Notes under the pieces: generated by a model
Seen by the model: only the letters and a program-made list of their open reading frames with translations
Told to the model about the DNA's origin: nothing
Database searches by the model: none
Shown here: positions 1-7,949 of the stretch, in pieces
Layout: the number at the start of each line of letters is the position of its first letter
How positions within the stretch are numbered: position 1 is the stretch's first letter
Source of the DNA: DIGJ01 sp041821315
GTDB lineage: Bacteria > Bacillota > Clostridia > Lachnospirales > Lachnospiraceae
Direction of reading: 5' to 3'
Assembly (NCBI GenBank): GCA_041821315.1
Contig: JBGUEO010000014.1
Coordinates: forward strand, 39,826 to 103,825
Length of the DNA stretch: 64,000 bases
Translations under genes and position numbers: made by a program

Positions 1-27
1 CTTTGCAAATATGCAAAGCCTTCATAA

Positions 28-657
28 TCAGTCATTTATTACCACATTCAAAATCTGCGAAAAATCAGTTAGCGGATACATTGTTTTTTCATAATACATA
101 GCCTCGCCTATTTCGGCTGTATCAAATCCACCTGCTACACCAGCCTGTATACCAGCTTTGGCATCCTCAACCACAAGACATACCGATGGTGAAAGATCAA
201 GACTCCGAGCTGCTTTTTGAAATACCTCCGGGTCCGGTCTGCTTTTTTTAATAGTATTACCATCCGATATGGCATCAAAAAATCTACCAAGACCAAGTCT
301 TTTAAGAATCAGCATGGTATTCTTTCTCTCTGCCAGCTCTGCCTTCTCCTCGTCCGTGTATTTCTTATCTGTTTTTTCAAGAAGAATCTCAAGGACAACC
401 GCATCGCTGATTCCCTGCCCGTATGATCCAGGTCCGAATATATGAAGCTCATATAGGACATTATTTTCACGAAGATTGGAGGCTAAGCCCCATATGTCTG
501 ATGGGTGAATAATCGGATCCTGGTTGCTTCCCCATACGAATACCTGTGGTGTTTTAGGAGTTACATGGTTAAGAAGATTCAGATAATCTTTTTCTTCTTC
601 CGTTACATTCAACTTCTCCAGAAGAAATTTTTTATCAAAAAATACTCCAAGGCTCAT
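28..657 (-). pseudogene. Chimeric ORF: esterase C-terminal piece fused to internally deleted beta-phosphoglucomutase
   Basis: This 209-codon frame joins two unrelated families. Residues ~1-86 resemble the C-terminal third of an alpha/beta-hydrolase acetylesterase, with TPQVFVWGSNQDPI around the usual catalytic Asp. The position where these esterases normally have the catalytic His reads GSYGQG. From residue ~87 the protein is beta-phosphoglucomutase (HAD family): LEILLEKTDKKYTDEE, then SRPDPEVF and VVEDAKAGIQAG near the C terminus. It lacks the N-terminal nucleophile Asp motif. It also lacks about 45 residues between AERKN and TMLILKRLGLG, as if a deletion had joined two KNT-coding sites. A strong ribosome binding site (AGGAGGAGGG) precedes the start, so it may still be translated, but neither catalytic activity can remain. 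The family assignments are recognised by eye. Confidence 0.7.
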
Positions 658-692
658 TGCAAGGTGCCCTCCTCCTGAAAATCATTCCCCTT

Positions 693-1310
693 CTATTTCC
701 ATTCAGTAGTTGTCTCATGTTCTTGTTCTAAAAACTTGTCAAAATCCGAAACTGCACTCTTATCTGCAATTTTACTATATTTTTCATATTCACACTCTGC
801 AAATATTTTAGCAACTTCTGCCGTAACCATTCCTTTGTTTTCCAAAATATCTTTTCTGTTAAATTTCAGAAATTCATTCAATCGTTCTATCCAATCGGAC
901 ATATACATGACTCTATGTTCTATAGACTGCAATTCTGCATAATCCAAGTACATTGTTACAATTCGGTTTAATAGTTCTAATTCATCTTTATAGAGATAAT
1001 TTTTAGCTACACTTACATTCTGTTTACGAATCCTTCCTTCTGGAGCTCTTTTCCATATCTGTAATCCCATATTAACATCAGCTGTATTTGCTCTGTGTTT
1101 TACTATTTCAGCTGTTGTTTCGCCTGTAATTGCATAATGCAATTTGTTTTGTGCGGTAGCAAAAAATTCTTTTGTCAACTCACTATCAATCTCATAATCA
1201 GCACTACGTGAAGCATATATATCTGTGATTTTTTGATAAAGCTTTCTTTCACCTTCCATTTGAACATGTGCATGGCTGTTATAATATTCTAATGTCTTAT
1301 TGTTACTCAT
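693..1310 (-). pseudogene. RhuM-family protein, N-terminally truncated
   Basis: The frame matches the C-terminal part of RhuM-type proteins, which are DNA-binding virulence-associated proteins of about 330 residues. From residue ~20 it carries the family blocks GERKLYQKITDIYAS, ATAQNKLHYAITGETTAEI, NMGLQIWK, SVAKNYL and ELLNRIVTMYLDYAE. The N-terminal DNA-binding half with its TSK-N-IS-HI-HIFEE motif is absent and is replaced by about 19 unrelated residues. Fragments of that missing half occur elsewhere in the island, at 2004-2087 and 12346-12450. A GGTAGG-like ribosome binding site precedes the ATG, so a truncated protein could be made. I treat it as decayed. Confidence 0.75.
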
Positions 1311-1465
1311 TGATTTTTCCTACCACTCTTCTGATTTTGTTTTTTATCAAACTCTTCCACTTTATTTTAGTATTGCATAAAAAAAGAACAATTACTTTCT
1401 TTTCACATTAGAGTTGCTAGACTTGCTCTTCTTCTATAATATTTCTTTAATCATAACCTTTCGCC

Positions 1466-1980
1466 TTAATTAAAAGGTAATATATCATCCTCATTCCAAG
1501 AATCAGGTTTTCTCACTTTCGGAATTTCAAAATCAAGTAACTCATCAATCAATAATTCCACATGGTCTTTTTGATATTCTTTACAACAATCAATCGCTAT
1601 CTCAAATAAGTCTTCCATGAACTCATGAGAATTCCAGAGAGCCACCGCATGCATAAGGTCATCTTCTCCACCATAGAATCCTTTTGCTAAATCCTCATCT
1701 TAAGATTTTCTTCTCCATACATTTCTTTATCAGCAGAAGACATTATTCCTAGATATGATTCAAAATGATATAATTCTACCATCTCATCCACTGATTCAAT
1801 TTGCTCATCTATTTGTGCTTGAAGTGACCCATAATCAATGAACTGTAACAGGAAATGATAAAGCATCCCTTGGATACAGTCCTTCGGAAGTTTATCCACT
1901 GACATCTTCCCTGCACAAATCATTTTGTATTCATGTTGATAAACTCTAATATGTTGACTTATATATTCATATCTTCCCAT
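1466..1980 (-). pseudogene. Hypothetical gene split by a frameshift near 1690
   Basis: Two adjacent minus-strand frames look like one original gene of about 170 codons. The first (1687-1980, 97 aa) starts behind a strong GGAGGAGG ribosome binding site and ends EENLKMRI-stop. Shifting frame by one base at the CTTAAG sequence continues as DEDLAKGFYGGEDDLMHA and then through to 1466, ending NEDDILPFN. The second part has no ribosome binding site of its own. The product is acidic and apparently soluble. I do not recognise the family. A programmed frameshift cannot be excluded, but simple decay fits this neighbourhood better. Confidence 0.5.
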
Positions 1981-2003
1981 TCTGTCTATTCCTCCTCCAG
2001 TTT

Positions 2004-2087
2004 TTATCCATTTAAAGCAGTTGTTCGGAATTTGTGAACAACTAAAACCATATCCAATTTACTTTCCTCAAATATGTGAGAATTGTT
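2004..2087 (-). pseudogene. RhuM N-terminal fragment
   Basis: Between two genes the minus strand encodes a 27-residue piece, with HIFEESKLDM followed by VVHKFRTTA, bounded by stops. This is the conserved HIFEEGEL..VVRKFRTTA block of RhuM N-terminal domains. It is a relic of a rhuM gene, perhaps the one whose C-terminal part lies at 693-1310. No start codon or ribosome binding site is present. Confidence 0.55.
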
Positions 2088-2125
2088 TTATCTGATACCA
2101 CCAATGGTTTTATCTTTTACTAAAT

Positions 2126-2159
2126 AATCAAAGGAGACTAAATTAAGTCTCCTTTGATT
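2126..2159 (-). terminator. Hairpin terminator downstream of the HEPN gene
   Basis: A perfect 14-bp stem, AATCAAAGGAGACT paired with AGTCTCCTTTGATT, has a 6-nt loop. It lies just past the alternative stop of the HEPN gene and ends the MNT-HEPN transcript. Confidence 0.7.
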
Positions 2160-2226
2160 AAACTTTATATAACGTCTTCTTTCCTTAAATATTGTTCAAT
2201 AATCTGTATAAACTTTTCTGCATTTT

Positions 2227-2577
2227 TTAGTTGTTGCTTAGTTGTTCTTCGGTCTCTTTCCTTGATGCAATATAAAAATCTTCATAATCTGATTTTTCGC
2301 GAAGCATATAAGCTCCTTTAATTATTTTGGATGCTTCTTTATTAAATATTCCTTCTTTTACATACTTTTGGTTAAAGTTTGCTATAATGCCAGAATGCTT
2401 CGAAGAATCAAATCCATGTAATACTGTCACAGCTCGCATTGCATGAAACATTGCATAATACGCACGGTTTATGGATGCCTTAAACATCTGCTGATCCAAC
2501 AATATTTTTGATGTAAGTAAATCTTCTTTTGCCTTTTCAAAACGATATACAGAAAGTTCTTTTATGCTACCTTCCAT
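2227..2577 (-). CDS. HEPN-domain toxin, C-terminally frameshifted
   Basis: This 116-residue HEPN-domain protein is of the UPF0332 kind: FEKAKEDLLTSK, then NRAYYAMFHAMRAV, then SSKHSGIIANFN and REKSDYEDF. HEPN proteins next to MNT nucleotidyltransferases usually form toxin-antitoxin pairs in which HEPN is the RNase-like or otherwise toxic partner. The start overlaps the end of the nucleotidyltransferase gene by 16 bases, so the two are translationally coupled. The ORF ends early at EEQLSNN. One frame away, the DNA still encodes KQQLKNAEKFIQIIEQYL up to a stop at 2165, which looks like the normal HEPN C-terminal helix. A recent indel near 2240 therefore probably removed about 25 residues. Confidence 0.75.
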   Translation of the reverse strand: MEGSIKELSVYRFEKAKEDLLTSKILLDQQMFKASINRAYYAMFHAMRAVTVLHGFDSSKHSGIIANFNQKYVKEGIFNKEASKIIKGAYMLREKSDYEDFYIASRKETEEQLSNN

Positions 2578-2888
2578 AAAACAACCCCTTCCTCTTTCAC
2601 ATTACGATAGAAAGGCAATGTATTCTCCCATTTTACAAATTTATTATAATCAATATCAATGATAGAAAATACCTTATCATACTTTAAATCCATATCAACA
2701 ACCATGTCTATTAGTTTATCTTTTGTGTAAGAATCATTATATCCCTTTAGAATTACAGCAATATCAATATCAGAATCTTCGGTATTTGTACCTCGAGCAA
2801 CAGATCCATAAAGGATAATGCTAACAAGCCTATTTTCATATAGTTCAATTAACCCGTTCACTAATTCTTCCATCATTGTTTGATTCAT
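2562..2888 (-). CDS. MNT-type minimal nucleotidyltransferase (antitoxin)
   Basis: A 108-residue protein with the nucleotidyltransferase signature GSVARGT...DSDIDIAV at residues ~28-47, which supplies the Gly-Ser and the paired metal-binding aspartates. It belongs to the MNT family paired with HEPN proteins. Characterised MNT antitoxins neutralise HEPN toxins, in some cases by AMPylation; extending that here is inference. The start codon follows a perfect GGAGG ribosome binding site, and the gene lies directly upstream of and overlaps the HEPN gene. All catalytic-motif residues appear intact even though the partner has lost its tail. Confidence 0.85.
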   Translation of the reverse strand: MNQTMMEELVNGLIELYENRLVSIILYGSVARGTNTEDSDIDIAVILKGYNDSYTKDKLIDMVVDMDLKYDKVFSIIDIDYNKFVKWENTLPFYRNVKEEGVVLWKVA

Positions 2889-3034
2889 TAAAACACCTCC
2901 AATAAATATTCAACTGTAACATGTCCAATCACTACTTATAGTTTAACCTCAAAGACAATCAATATCAAGCACTCTTATGAATCTAATTAAATCCTGTACG
3001 AATAATTTTATCCAAAACTTCCTCTGGATTTTCA

Positions 3035-3847
3035 CTACCAATTTTTCTTAGTACCAGAAATTATATTTCCACTTGTTCCTTCACTTTTATAAACTTTCTT
3101 GACAATTAATTCTTCCAACATCGATCCATCCTCTGAAAATTCCTGTTTTATAACCGCATCTCCAACTTTAATTAAATACGGATTTTTAATCTGATGGAGA
3201 TACGAACAATAGTATTCAAAAACAGTTTCAACTCCATCAACATTCACATCCCGTATATCTACCAATTCCTCTTTATCCACTTCTCGAATGTCCATATTCT
3301 TCATCCGAAGCAGTTCCTTCATGGATGGCACGATATATATTTTTCCATTTACAATTATTTGTATATGTGCATCATCATTTTCAGATGTTTCCCGTTGTAC
3401 TAATTCTAACTCTTTACCTGCCCTGGATACGATTCCTTCCCTATATTGATTTATTAATTTTCTTAACGTTCTCACACTATATTTTTTTAAGGCACATAAT
3501 TCAATCCAAAAATCTCTGTCTTCCCCTTTGAAATTATCTAATATTAGAATGTGGCATGACCAATTAATCTCTTTTAGATACTCGCCATATATACTAAACT
3601 CTGGATATGCCTCATAGAATTGTATCATCCTATATAACCCACGTCGATTATAGGCCTTATCTTTGATGCCCTTTTCCTTTAAGCCAACAACTATCTTATT
3701 AATAAAGTCAGAGCCAAATATATTTAAAGTCACACCACTTAATTCTTTTCCAATTTTCCAATATTCATTGATAATATTATCTTCTCTCCGTTTTGAATAC
3801 TTTCTAATTCTTGCAATATTTGCAATTACAGTATTTATGGTCTTTAT
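3035..3847 (-). pseudogene. YhcG/DUF1016 N-terminal domain fused to a DUF6870-like tail; ancestral ATG lost
   Basis: The first ~140 codons are the N-terminal DUF1016 domain of YhcG-type proteins, with RRGLYRMIQFYEAYPEF and NWSCHILILDNF. The downstream PDDEXK nuclease domain is absent. After NQYREG the protein changes to a different segment, MDIREVDKEELVDIRDV followed by QIKNPYLIKVGDAVIK, which resembles DUF6870 proteins of conjugative elements. The related copy at 12346-12875 begins with ATG behind an AAAGGAG site. Here the same position (3845-3847) reads ATA with the ribosome binding site still present, so initiation is impaired. The next in-frame ATG would be internal; a GTG at 3733 is possible. 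The junction looks like illegitimate fusion of two genes. Confidence 0.65.
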
Positions 3848-3856
3848 AGCTGCTCC

Positions 3857-3896
3857 TTTTTTTTCGGCTTATAAGTAGAAGGGTAATTATTCTTAC
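3857..3896. repeat. Module boundary repeat, right-end type (copy R1, internally truncated)
   Basis: The sequence CGGCTTATAAGTAGAAGGG followed by TAATTATTCTTAC recurs at 8981-9012 and 13111-13142. Its inverse opens modules at 4302 and 9872. In R1 about 240 bp of the inner part, present at 8727-8980 and 12888-13110, is deleted, which brings the boundary next to the yhcG ribosome binding site. Confidence 0.8.
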
Positions 3897-3917
3897 ATCG
3901 CACTTTGACAACTAATG

Positions 3918-3969
3918 AAAAAAGCATTATCTCCATGATATACGCCAATCAAAAAGACAATGCTTTTTT
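3918..3969 (-). terminator. Terminator hairpin behind the peptidase remnant (copy A)
   Basis: AAAAAAGCATT pairs with AATGCTTTTTT across about 30 nt. The same hairpin accompanies the remnant copies near 9030-9090 and 13170-13220. It reads as the ancestral terminator of the peptidase gene. Confidence 0.5.
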
Positions 3970-3976
3970 AAAAAAA

Positions 3977-4100
3977 TTATAATGGCAACCTATCCTCCAA
4001 ACAAAGCGCCCCCCCCACCCAAGCTGTGGGTTCGGCCACACATTATACCCCGGCAACTGCCTTGCTCCCTTGATCAAATATGCCTTCACTTTCTGCGCTT
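3977..4100 (-). pseudogene. 3' remnant of an S8-family serine peptidase (copy A)
   Basis: The minus strand encodes KVKAYLIKGARQLPGY followed by WPNPQLGWG. This resembles the C-terminal block YLIRGARRLPGF..YPN..WGYG of clostridial subtilisin-like peptidases of the Csp type. A run of eight G (six in the other copies) then shifts the frame, so the expected ALCLEDSLP ending is lost. No catalytic region is present. Family assignment from the short tail is moderately secure because three copies conserve it. Confidence 0.5.
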
Positions 4101-4301
4101 GTGTCAAGATAGGACTAAAAAAAATCTTTATATTTTTTCCGTATAAGATTTTCAACTAATGTGTGTAAAATCCACTATCGTGGCTTTGACTTTTGTTCCT
4201 TACACTCGATATTCAATTTCCAAGGTCCGGCGCCAAATTCCTTTTCACCAGAACCTTGATTCTGAATACTTCAGCTTTTAGCATTGGGAAAATTTATCCC
4301 T

Positions 4302-4377
4302 CTACTTATAAGCCGAAAAAACATAGGGGGTGCGTCACTTTTTGAGCAAAGTTTTTCATTTTTGTGAAAGTTGCACA
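4302..4377. repeat. Module boundary repeat, left-end type (L2)
   Basis: CTACTTATAAGCCGAAAAAA followed by CATAGGGGGTGCGTCA is the inverse of the right-end boundary. The similarity continues inward in weaker form, with a TTTTTCAT(A/T)TTTGTGAAA block near 4355 that matches the reverse complement of the sequence around 8930. The next 170 bp hold no gene I can support. Confidence 0.75.
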
Positions 4378-4546
4378 AATAAGAATATCAAATATTGTAA
4401 TAATTTTAATTACCCTTTTGGAAACATTCCCGTATGCAACTTACTTCATAAAGAACAACGGGGCAGTCGCATGCAAGAAATTTTACGACGGCCCCCTTAT
4501 TACTTAAATACCTCTTCTAATCAATTTTTTTATAAAAAATACTCAT

Positions 4547-5218
4547 TTATTTAACCTTAACTAGTTTTGTTCTATATTCTCCTGCCTCTTGATTATAAAC
4601 TTCATAAGAAACGCTAGAATCTTCTGACTCAAATATAGGTGAATACCCTTCATTCTTTGCTTCAATTGTTTTTCCATCGGAACTGTCTAGTGATAGTAAA
4701 CTTATTTTTCCTTTATTGTTTATGGTATAAAATTGATAAATAAAGGAGTTACTGCTTGCATATTGTCCAAGAGCAAAATCAAGATTTCCATCACCATTAT
4801 AATCTGCTGTTTGTAATATTATATCTTTTTTGAATGCCAGTATCTCATTTGCATTTCCGATAGCTATCTTTTCCTTAAATACGGTCTCTCTATCATTTAT
4901 TACAACAAATTCAAAATCACCCTGGTATGTATCTAAATATGGAGACAATTCATCCGCAACATAAATTCCCTCTTTTAAATTAATTTTTACTGTAAAGTTT
5001 CCAACTGATGTTTCAGTTATTATAATATCTTTATTTATTTCTGTATCTTCTTCTTTATTCTTAACGTTTTTATCTATAACTGATTCATCATTATTACTTG
5101 TGCTGTCAGGAATAATTTTTTGATTATTTTCAGTTCTACATCCAAATAGGGTCACTGTGATGCAACAAAAAACAGCCAATATTCCTAACAATTTTATCCT
5201 CATTTTTACCATCCCCAT
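4547..5218 (-). CDS. Putative lipoprotein with an EF-hand-like DxNxDG loop
   Basis: This 223-residue protein has an N-terminal hydrophobic segment ending in a lipobox (TVTLFGC), so it should be lipid-anchored outside the membrane. A charged, Asn/Glu-rich linker follows. Near residue 145 the motif DYNGDGNLDFALGQ looks like a calcium-binding loop of the FG-GAP/dockerin type. The start is ambiguous: the first ATG overlaps the preceding gene by 13 bases, and ATGs two and five codons later also fit. It is the last gene of a minus-strand cassette that begins at the AgrA-type promoter at 7834-7900. Function is unknown. Confidence 0.75.
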   Translation of the reverse strand: MGMVKMRIKLLGILAVFCCITVTLFGCRTENNQKIIPDSTSNNDESVIDKNVKNKEEDTEINKDIIITETSVGNFTVKINLKEGIYVADELSPYLDTYQGDFEFVVINDRETVFKEKIAIGNANEILAFKKDIILQTADYNGDGNLDFALGQYASSNSFIYQFYTINNKGKISLLSLDSSDGKTIEAKNEGYSPIFESEDSSVSYEVYNQEAGEYRTKLVKVK

Positions 5219-6360
5219 CCTTTATAAATTTTATAAAATAAATAATTTCCACCAGAAATAGAAGTCGTATTATTTGGATCAAATACATGTGGTGTATAGA
5301 CAAATAAAGACCATGTAGCTGAATTGTTTAAAACAATAGTTGATGGATAAGTAACTCCATTAATAGTTATAGTTTTTCCATCATGTATACTCTTGGATTT
5401 ATTCGATGGAGCATTTTGATAATTTTTAAATAATAAATCGGCTCCATTCATGACCTGTCTATCAAAGCCTGTGTATGAAGTTAAATCACCTCCATCTGTT
5501 GCTCCACAACCCATTGCATAATACAATCTTCTGCTGCTTAATGAAACATCACTACTTGTGATCAACGAACTTTCCTTTTGGATGGTAGCAAGAATAACTT
5601 TAGGATTTACACCATAATCTCGAGCATTAATATAAATAATTTTAGCAGGTGTAATGACTCTTCCTGTATTATACACCGTTCCATCACTTTTTTGTGCATA
5701 AACCTTAATATCATCTTTTAATATTGAATTCTTTTGATTAAGAAAACTCTGTATATTGTTTTGATTCCAAGAGGTATTAGCATTATAAACAAATTCCGAA
5801 TCTGCAATAATTTGGTTCATTTTAATACCATCTACAATATAATTAGTTTTTGTTGGACTTGTACTGCTAGCATCTAATGCGCTTATATCAGACGTTGATG
5901 AAATTTTTTGAGATGAAATATCTCCCTCATAAATATTATTTTCAATTAATTGATTATTATAATATTCTTCAGAAGAAATACAATTCTCTCCATTATATGT
6001 ATAAATAGTTTTAAATCCAGTTGTATCTGTTGCTTCAACTAAATTTTCAGAATACTCGTACTTTACTATTTCTCCATCTGAATGAATTTCATTGATAATT
6101 TTACCACATTTATCATATAGTAAGATATTACTTGAAGTATCATTGACACTATCAATAAGTTCATCTGGAACATTACTAATAATGTCTTCAACTTCATTAT
6201 TGGTTTCTGTGGAAAACACACTATCTTCAGCTAATGATAAAACTTTAGCCTCTTCATTTTTAGCAGACGCATAGGAACAGTTTAGTCCAGAAAAAATAAT
6301 AGAACCCATTATTGTAATTACAGCTATCTTTTTTAAATCTTTCTTTTGTAAATTAATCAT
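5206..6360 (-). CDS. Secreted protein with a lysozyme-like C-terminal domain
   Basis: A 384-residue exported protein with an N-terminal signal sequence (KKIAVITIMGSIIFSGL, cleavage near SYASA). Residues ~75-150 contain YD/RHS-like repeats (LLYDKCGKIINEI, GFKTIYTYNGENC). From residue ~195 a lysozyme-like muramidase or glucosaminidase fold is suggested by ARDYGVNPKVILATIQKESS, AMGCGATDGGD and GFDRQVMNGADLLF. Glu in QKESS is the likely catalytic acid. It ends in GWGW. It probably acts on peptidoglycan of its own or rival cells, which is inference. It sits between the AgrD-like gene and a lipoprotein gene in an apparent agr-controlled operon. Confidence 0.75.
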   Translation of the reverse strand: MINLQKKDLKKIAVITIMGSIIFSGLNCSYASAKNEEAKVLSLAEDSVFSTETNNEVEDIISNVPDELIDSVNDTSSNILLYDKCGKIINEIHSDGEIVKYEYSENLVEATDTTGFKTIYTYNGENCISSEEYYNNQLIENNIYEGDISSQKISSTSDISALDASSTSPTKTNYIVDGIKMNQIIADSEFVYNANTSWNQNNIQSFLNQKNSILKDDIKVYAQKSDGTVYNTGRVITPAKIIYINARDYGVNPKVILATIQKESSLITSSDVSLSSRRLYYAMGCGATDGGDLTSYTGFDRQVMNGADLLFKNYQNAPSNKSKSIHDGKTITINGVTYPSTIVLNNSATWSLFVYTPHVFDPNNTTSISGGNYLFYKIYKGWGW

Positions 6361-6448
6361 TTTACAATTTTACAACCTCCTCATATTATTAATCTAACAA
6401 TCCCATTTAACTTTGCTACTTGTTTTTGATATTGATAATTTAATTACT

Positions 6449-6580
6449 TCACTTCTTTTTACTTAATTCTTTCGGTACTTTCGGCTCATGCAAATGACCA
6501 TTACAAGGTGCAGATGAAAAAGCTACTGCAACCTTATTCAAAAGAAAAGCACTTGTTTTACAAAACCCCTTATTCTTCAT
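6449..6580 (-). CDS. AgrD-like cyclic lactone autoinducer precursor (orphan)
   Basis: A 43-residue peptide starting at an ATG behind a strong GAAGGAGGG site. Its layout is that of AgrD: a basic N-terminal amphipathic stretch (KTSAFLLNKVAVAF), a small-residue region with one Cys (SSAPCNGHL), and a charged C-terminal tail of the form HEPKVPKEL, which corresponds to the (Y)QPKxPxxL recognition tail cut by AgrB. No agrB lies nearby; the only agrB in the window is at 43117. The start overlaps the end of the upstream lipoprotein gene by 11 bases, and the gene lies in the minus-strand cassette fed by the AgrA-type promoter at 7834-7900. The mature ring is not certain. Confidence 0.7.
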   Translation of the reverse strand: MKNKGFCKTSAFLLNKVAVAFSSAPCNGHLHEPKVPKELSKKK

Positions 6581-7061
6581 TATCCCTTCCTCCTTCAATC
6601 TCCTTAAAATATAAAGCTTTATCAAAGATATCAGAAACAATTAGCTTTTTGTTTTGCACCAATACAATTTTACCTTTATCAATAAGTACGGGTGTATCAT
6701 ATGCTTGTGAAATCAAATTATCTTTTGTATCATAAAAGTAAGATGTGTAGAAAGGACTACCATAGTAAATTGTAATCTGAATTATATCATTCTCCAGTTT
6801 ATTTACATGAGGCTCTTTAGGTACAGTAGTTTCATCTATAACCTTTTTATTCTCATCAAATAGCTTAACCGTGTAGGTTCCATCTTCATTTCTAATTATA
6901 TTATAAAAATCTTCTATCGGAACTGATGATTTTTTTGTTTCTCCTGTTGTCGGCGATATTATAGCTGTAGGTGCTTCGGTTATATTTTTTCTTTCACAAG
7001 CGACAAATGACATACAAAAGATAATTGTCAAAATAATAAATGTTGATTTTTTTATCTTCAT
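6570..7061 (-). CDS. Putative lipoprotein
   Basis: A 163-residue protein with an N-terminal hydrophobic segment and lipobox (CMSFVAC), followed by a Thr/Pro-rich linker and a beta-rich domain containing RNEDGTYTVKLFDENKK. It has no recognisable enzymatic motif. The gene overlaps the AgrD-like gene downstream and follows the broken membrane-protein gene at 7132-7674, so it belongs to the same cassette. A role as a surface receptor, or as immunity to the secreted lysozyme-like protein, is only a guess. Confidence 0.7.
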   Translation of the reverse strand: MKIKKSTFIILTIIFCMSFVACERKNITEAPTAIISPTTGETKKSSVPIEDFYNIIRNEDGTYTVKLFDENKKVIDETTVPKEPHVNKLENDIIQITIYYGSPFYTSYFYDTKDNLISQAYDTPVLIDKGKIVLVQNKKLIVSDIFDKALYFKEIEGGRDNEE

Positions 7062-7131
7062 TACCTCCCTTATTTATACCTATAAAATTTTGATTATTTA
7101 TAAATCATTTTTGTTTTTTAGTATAATTGAG

Positions 7132-7674
7132 TTAGAAATTAGTTTCTCCATCAAGGAATCCATACATCTGGTCACGAAGCTTATCAAACCATTTGTAATC
7201 ATAGATATTCAGATATTTCTTAGGGAAAATACCTCTAAGTGAATTCTTTGTATGAATTTCCCCCAAAACATCCCATCCTGTGTCCTTTATGGTAAAACAA
7301 GTAAATTCTTTTGTATATGCATAATACGTTTCATCTCCTTCGCCATTCTTTGTTTCAGTTCCATAAACGATAAAATTGGTGGCATTACCTTGCATATATA
7401 ACTCTGTTGATACTGCCATTTCGAATTTAAATTCATTCCCTTCTGGTTGAGCTAGACGCTCCTGTGACAGATTCTCATCAAATAATCCGTTTTTATCGCC
7501 AACCAATTACCAAACATTTTCATCACGGGAATATCTAACAATATAAAACTCCTCATCACTGTTCTATGAAAAAATCGAAATATAGAATTTTATTGGGATA
7601 AGCATCGTTATCAAAAATGTAGTAACCAAAATAGCAATGATAATTATTGTTATCTTCTTTATTTTTAATTGCAT
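7132..7674 (-). pseudogene. Membrane-anchored hypothetical protein with two in-frame stop codons
   Basis: A single frame runs from ATG at 7674 (ribosome binding site GATAGAGGAG) to 7132. It is interrupted by TAG at 7564-7566 and TAA at 7507-7509. Before the first stop there is one transmembrane segment (ITIIIIAILVTTFLITML). After the stops the frame continues as a soluble domain with ELYMQGNATNFIVYG and KKYLNIYDYKWFDKLRDQMY. Because the frame itself is preserved, the stops look like recent point mutations. It is the first gene of the cassette downstream of the 7834-7900 promoter. The family is unknown. Confidence 0.65.
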
Positions 7675-7710
7675 CTCCTCTATCCTTTCTTTTTTATTGG
7701 TATGACAACA

Positions 7711-7741
7711 GTTCCACTCACCCATATGGAGTGAGCGGAAC
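7711..7741 (-). other. Leader hairpin between promoter and first cassette gene
   Basis: GTTCCACTCAC pairs with GTGAGCGGAAC around a 9-nt loop. It lies in the predicted 5' leader of the cassette. There is no T-run after it, so it may stabilise the transcript or attenuate rather than terminate. Confidence 0.4.
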
Positions 7742-7833
7742 CATAAATTATCTATGAAAGCCTCTGCTACGTTTATACCGTTCCACTTTTTTTGGGTTTG
7801 TTACATTGAAAAAGGTATATTTTGGAAGAAACT

Positions 7834-7900
7834 ATGATAGCATAAAATATCTGTTTATAACCATTTCTGTCATGAACGTTAAAAATAGCGTCATAAACGT
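7834..7900 (-). promoter_or_regulatory. AgrA/LytTR-type promoter of the 7674-4547 cassette
   Basis: Read on the minus strand, ACGTTTATGAC (7900-7890) and ACGTTCATGAC (7879-7869) are spaced exactly 21 bp start to start. A -10 box TATCAT (7839-7834) follows 29 bp downstream. LytTR regulators bind pairs of short direct repeats with about this spacing. The layout matches the agrBD promoter at 43017-43083 almost exactly. Confidence 0.7.
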
Positions 7901-7949
7901 AAATATGATAAAAATCTTGAATATTAAAAGACTTCCAGACAATAAAAAC

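Larger units (their letters stand above)
3897..4301. repeat. Approximately 400-bp direct repeat, copy A
   Basis: This segment is repeated at 9013-9871, where it is interrupted by a 475-bp insertion. The shared blocks are a hairpin (3918-3969), a serine-peptidase 3' remnant, the run TCAAGATAGGAC, and a distal block that includes TTGTTCCTTACACTCGATAT and CCAAATTCCTTTTCACCAGA. The two copies flank the 4302-9012 module in direct orientation. Confidence 0.8.
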
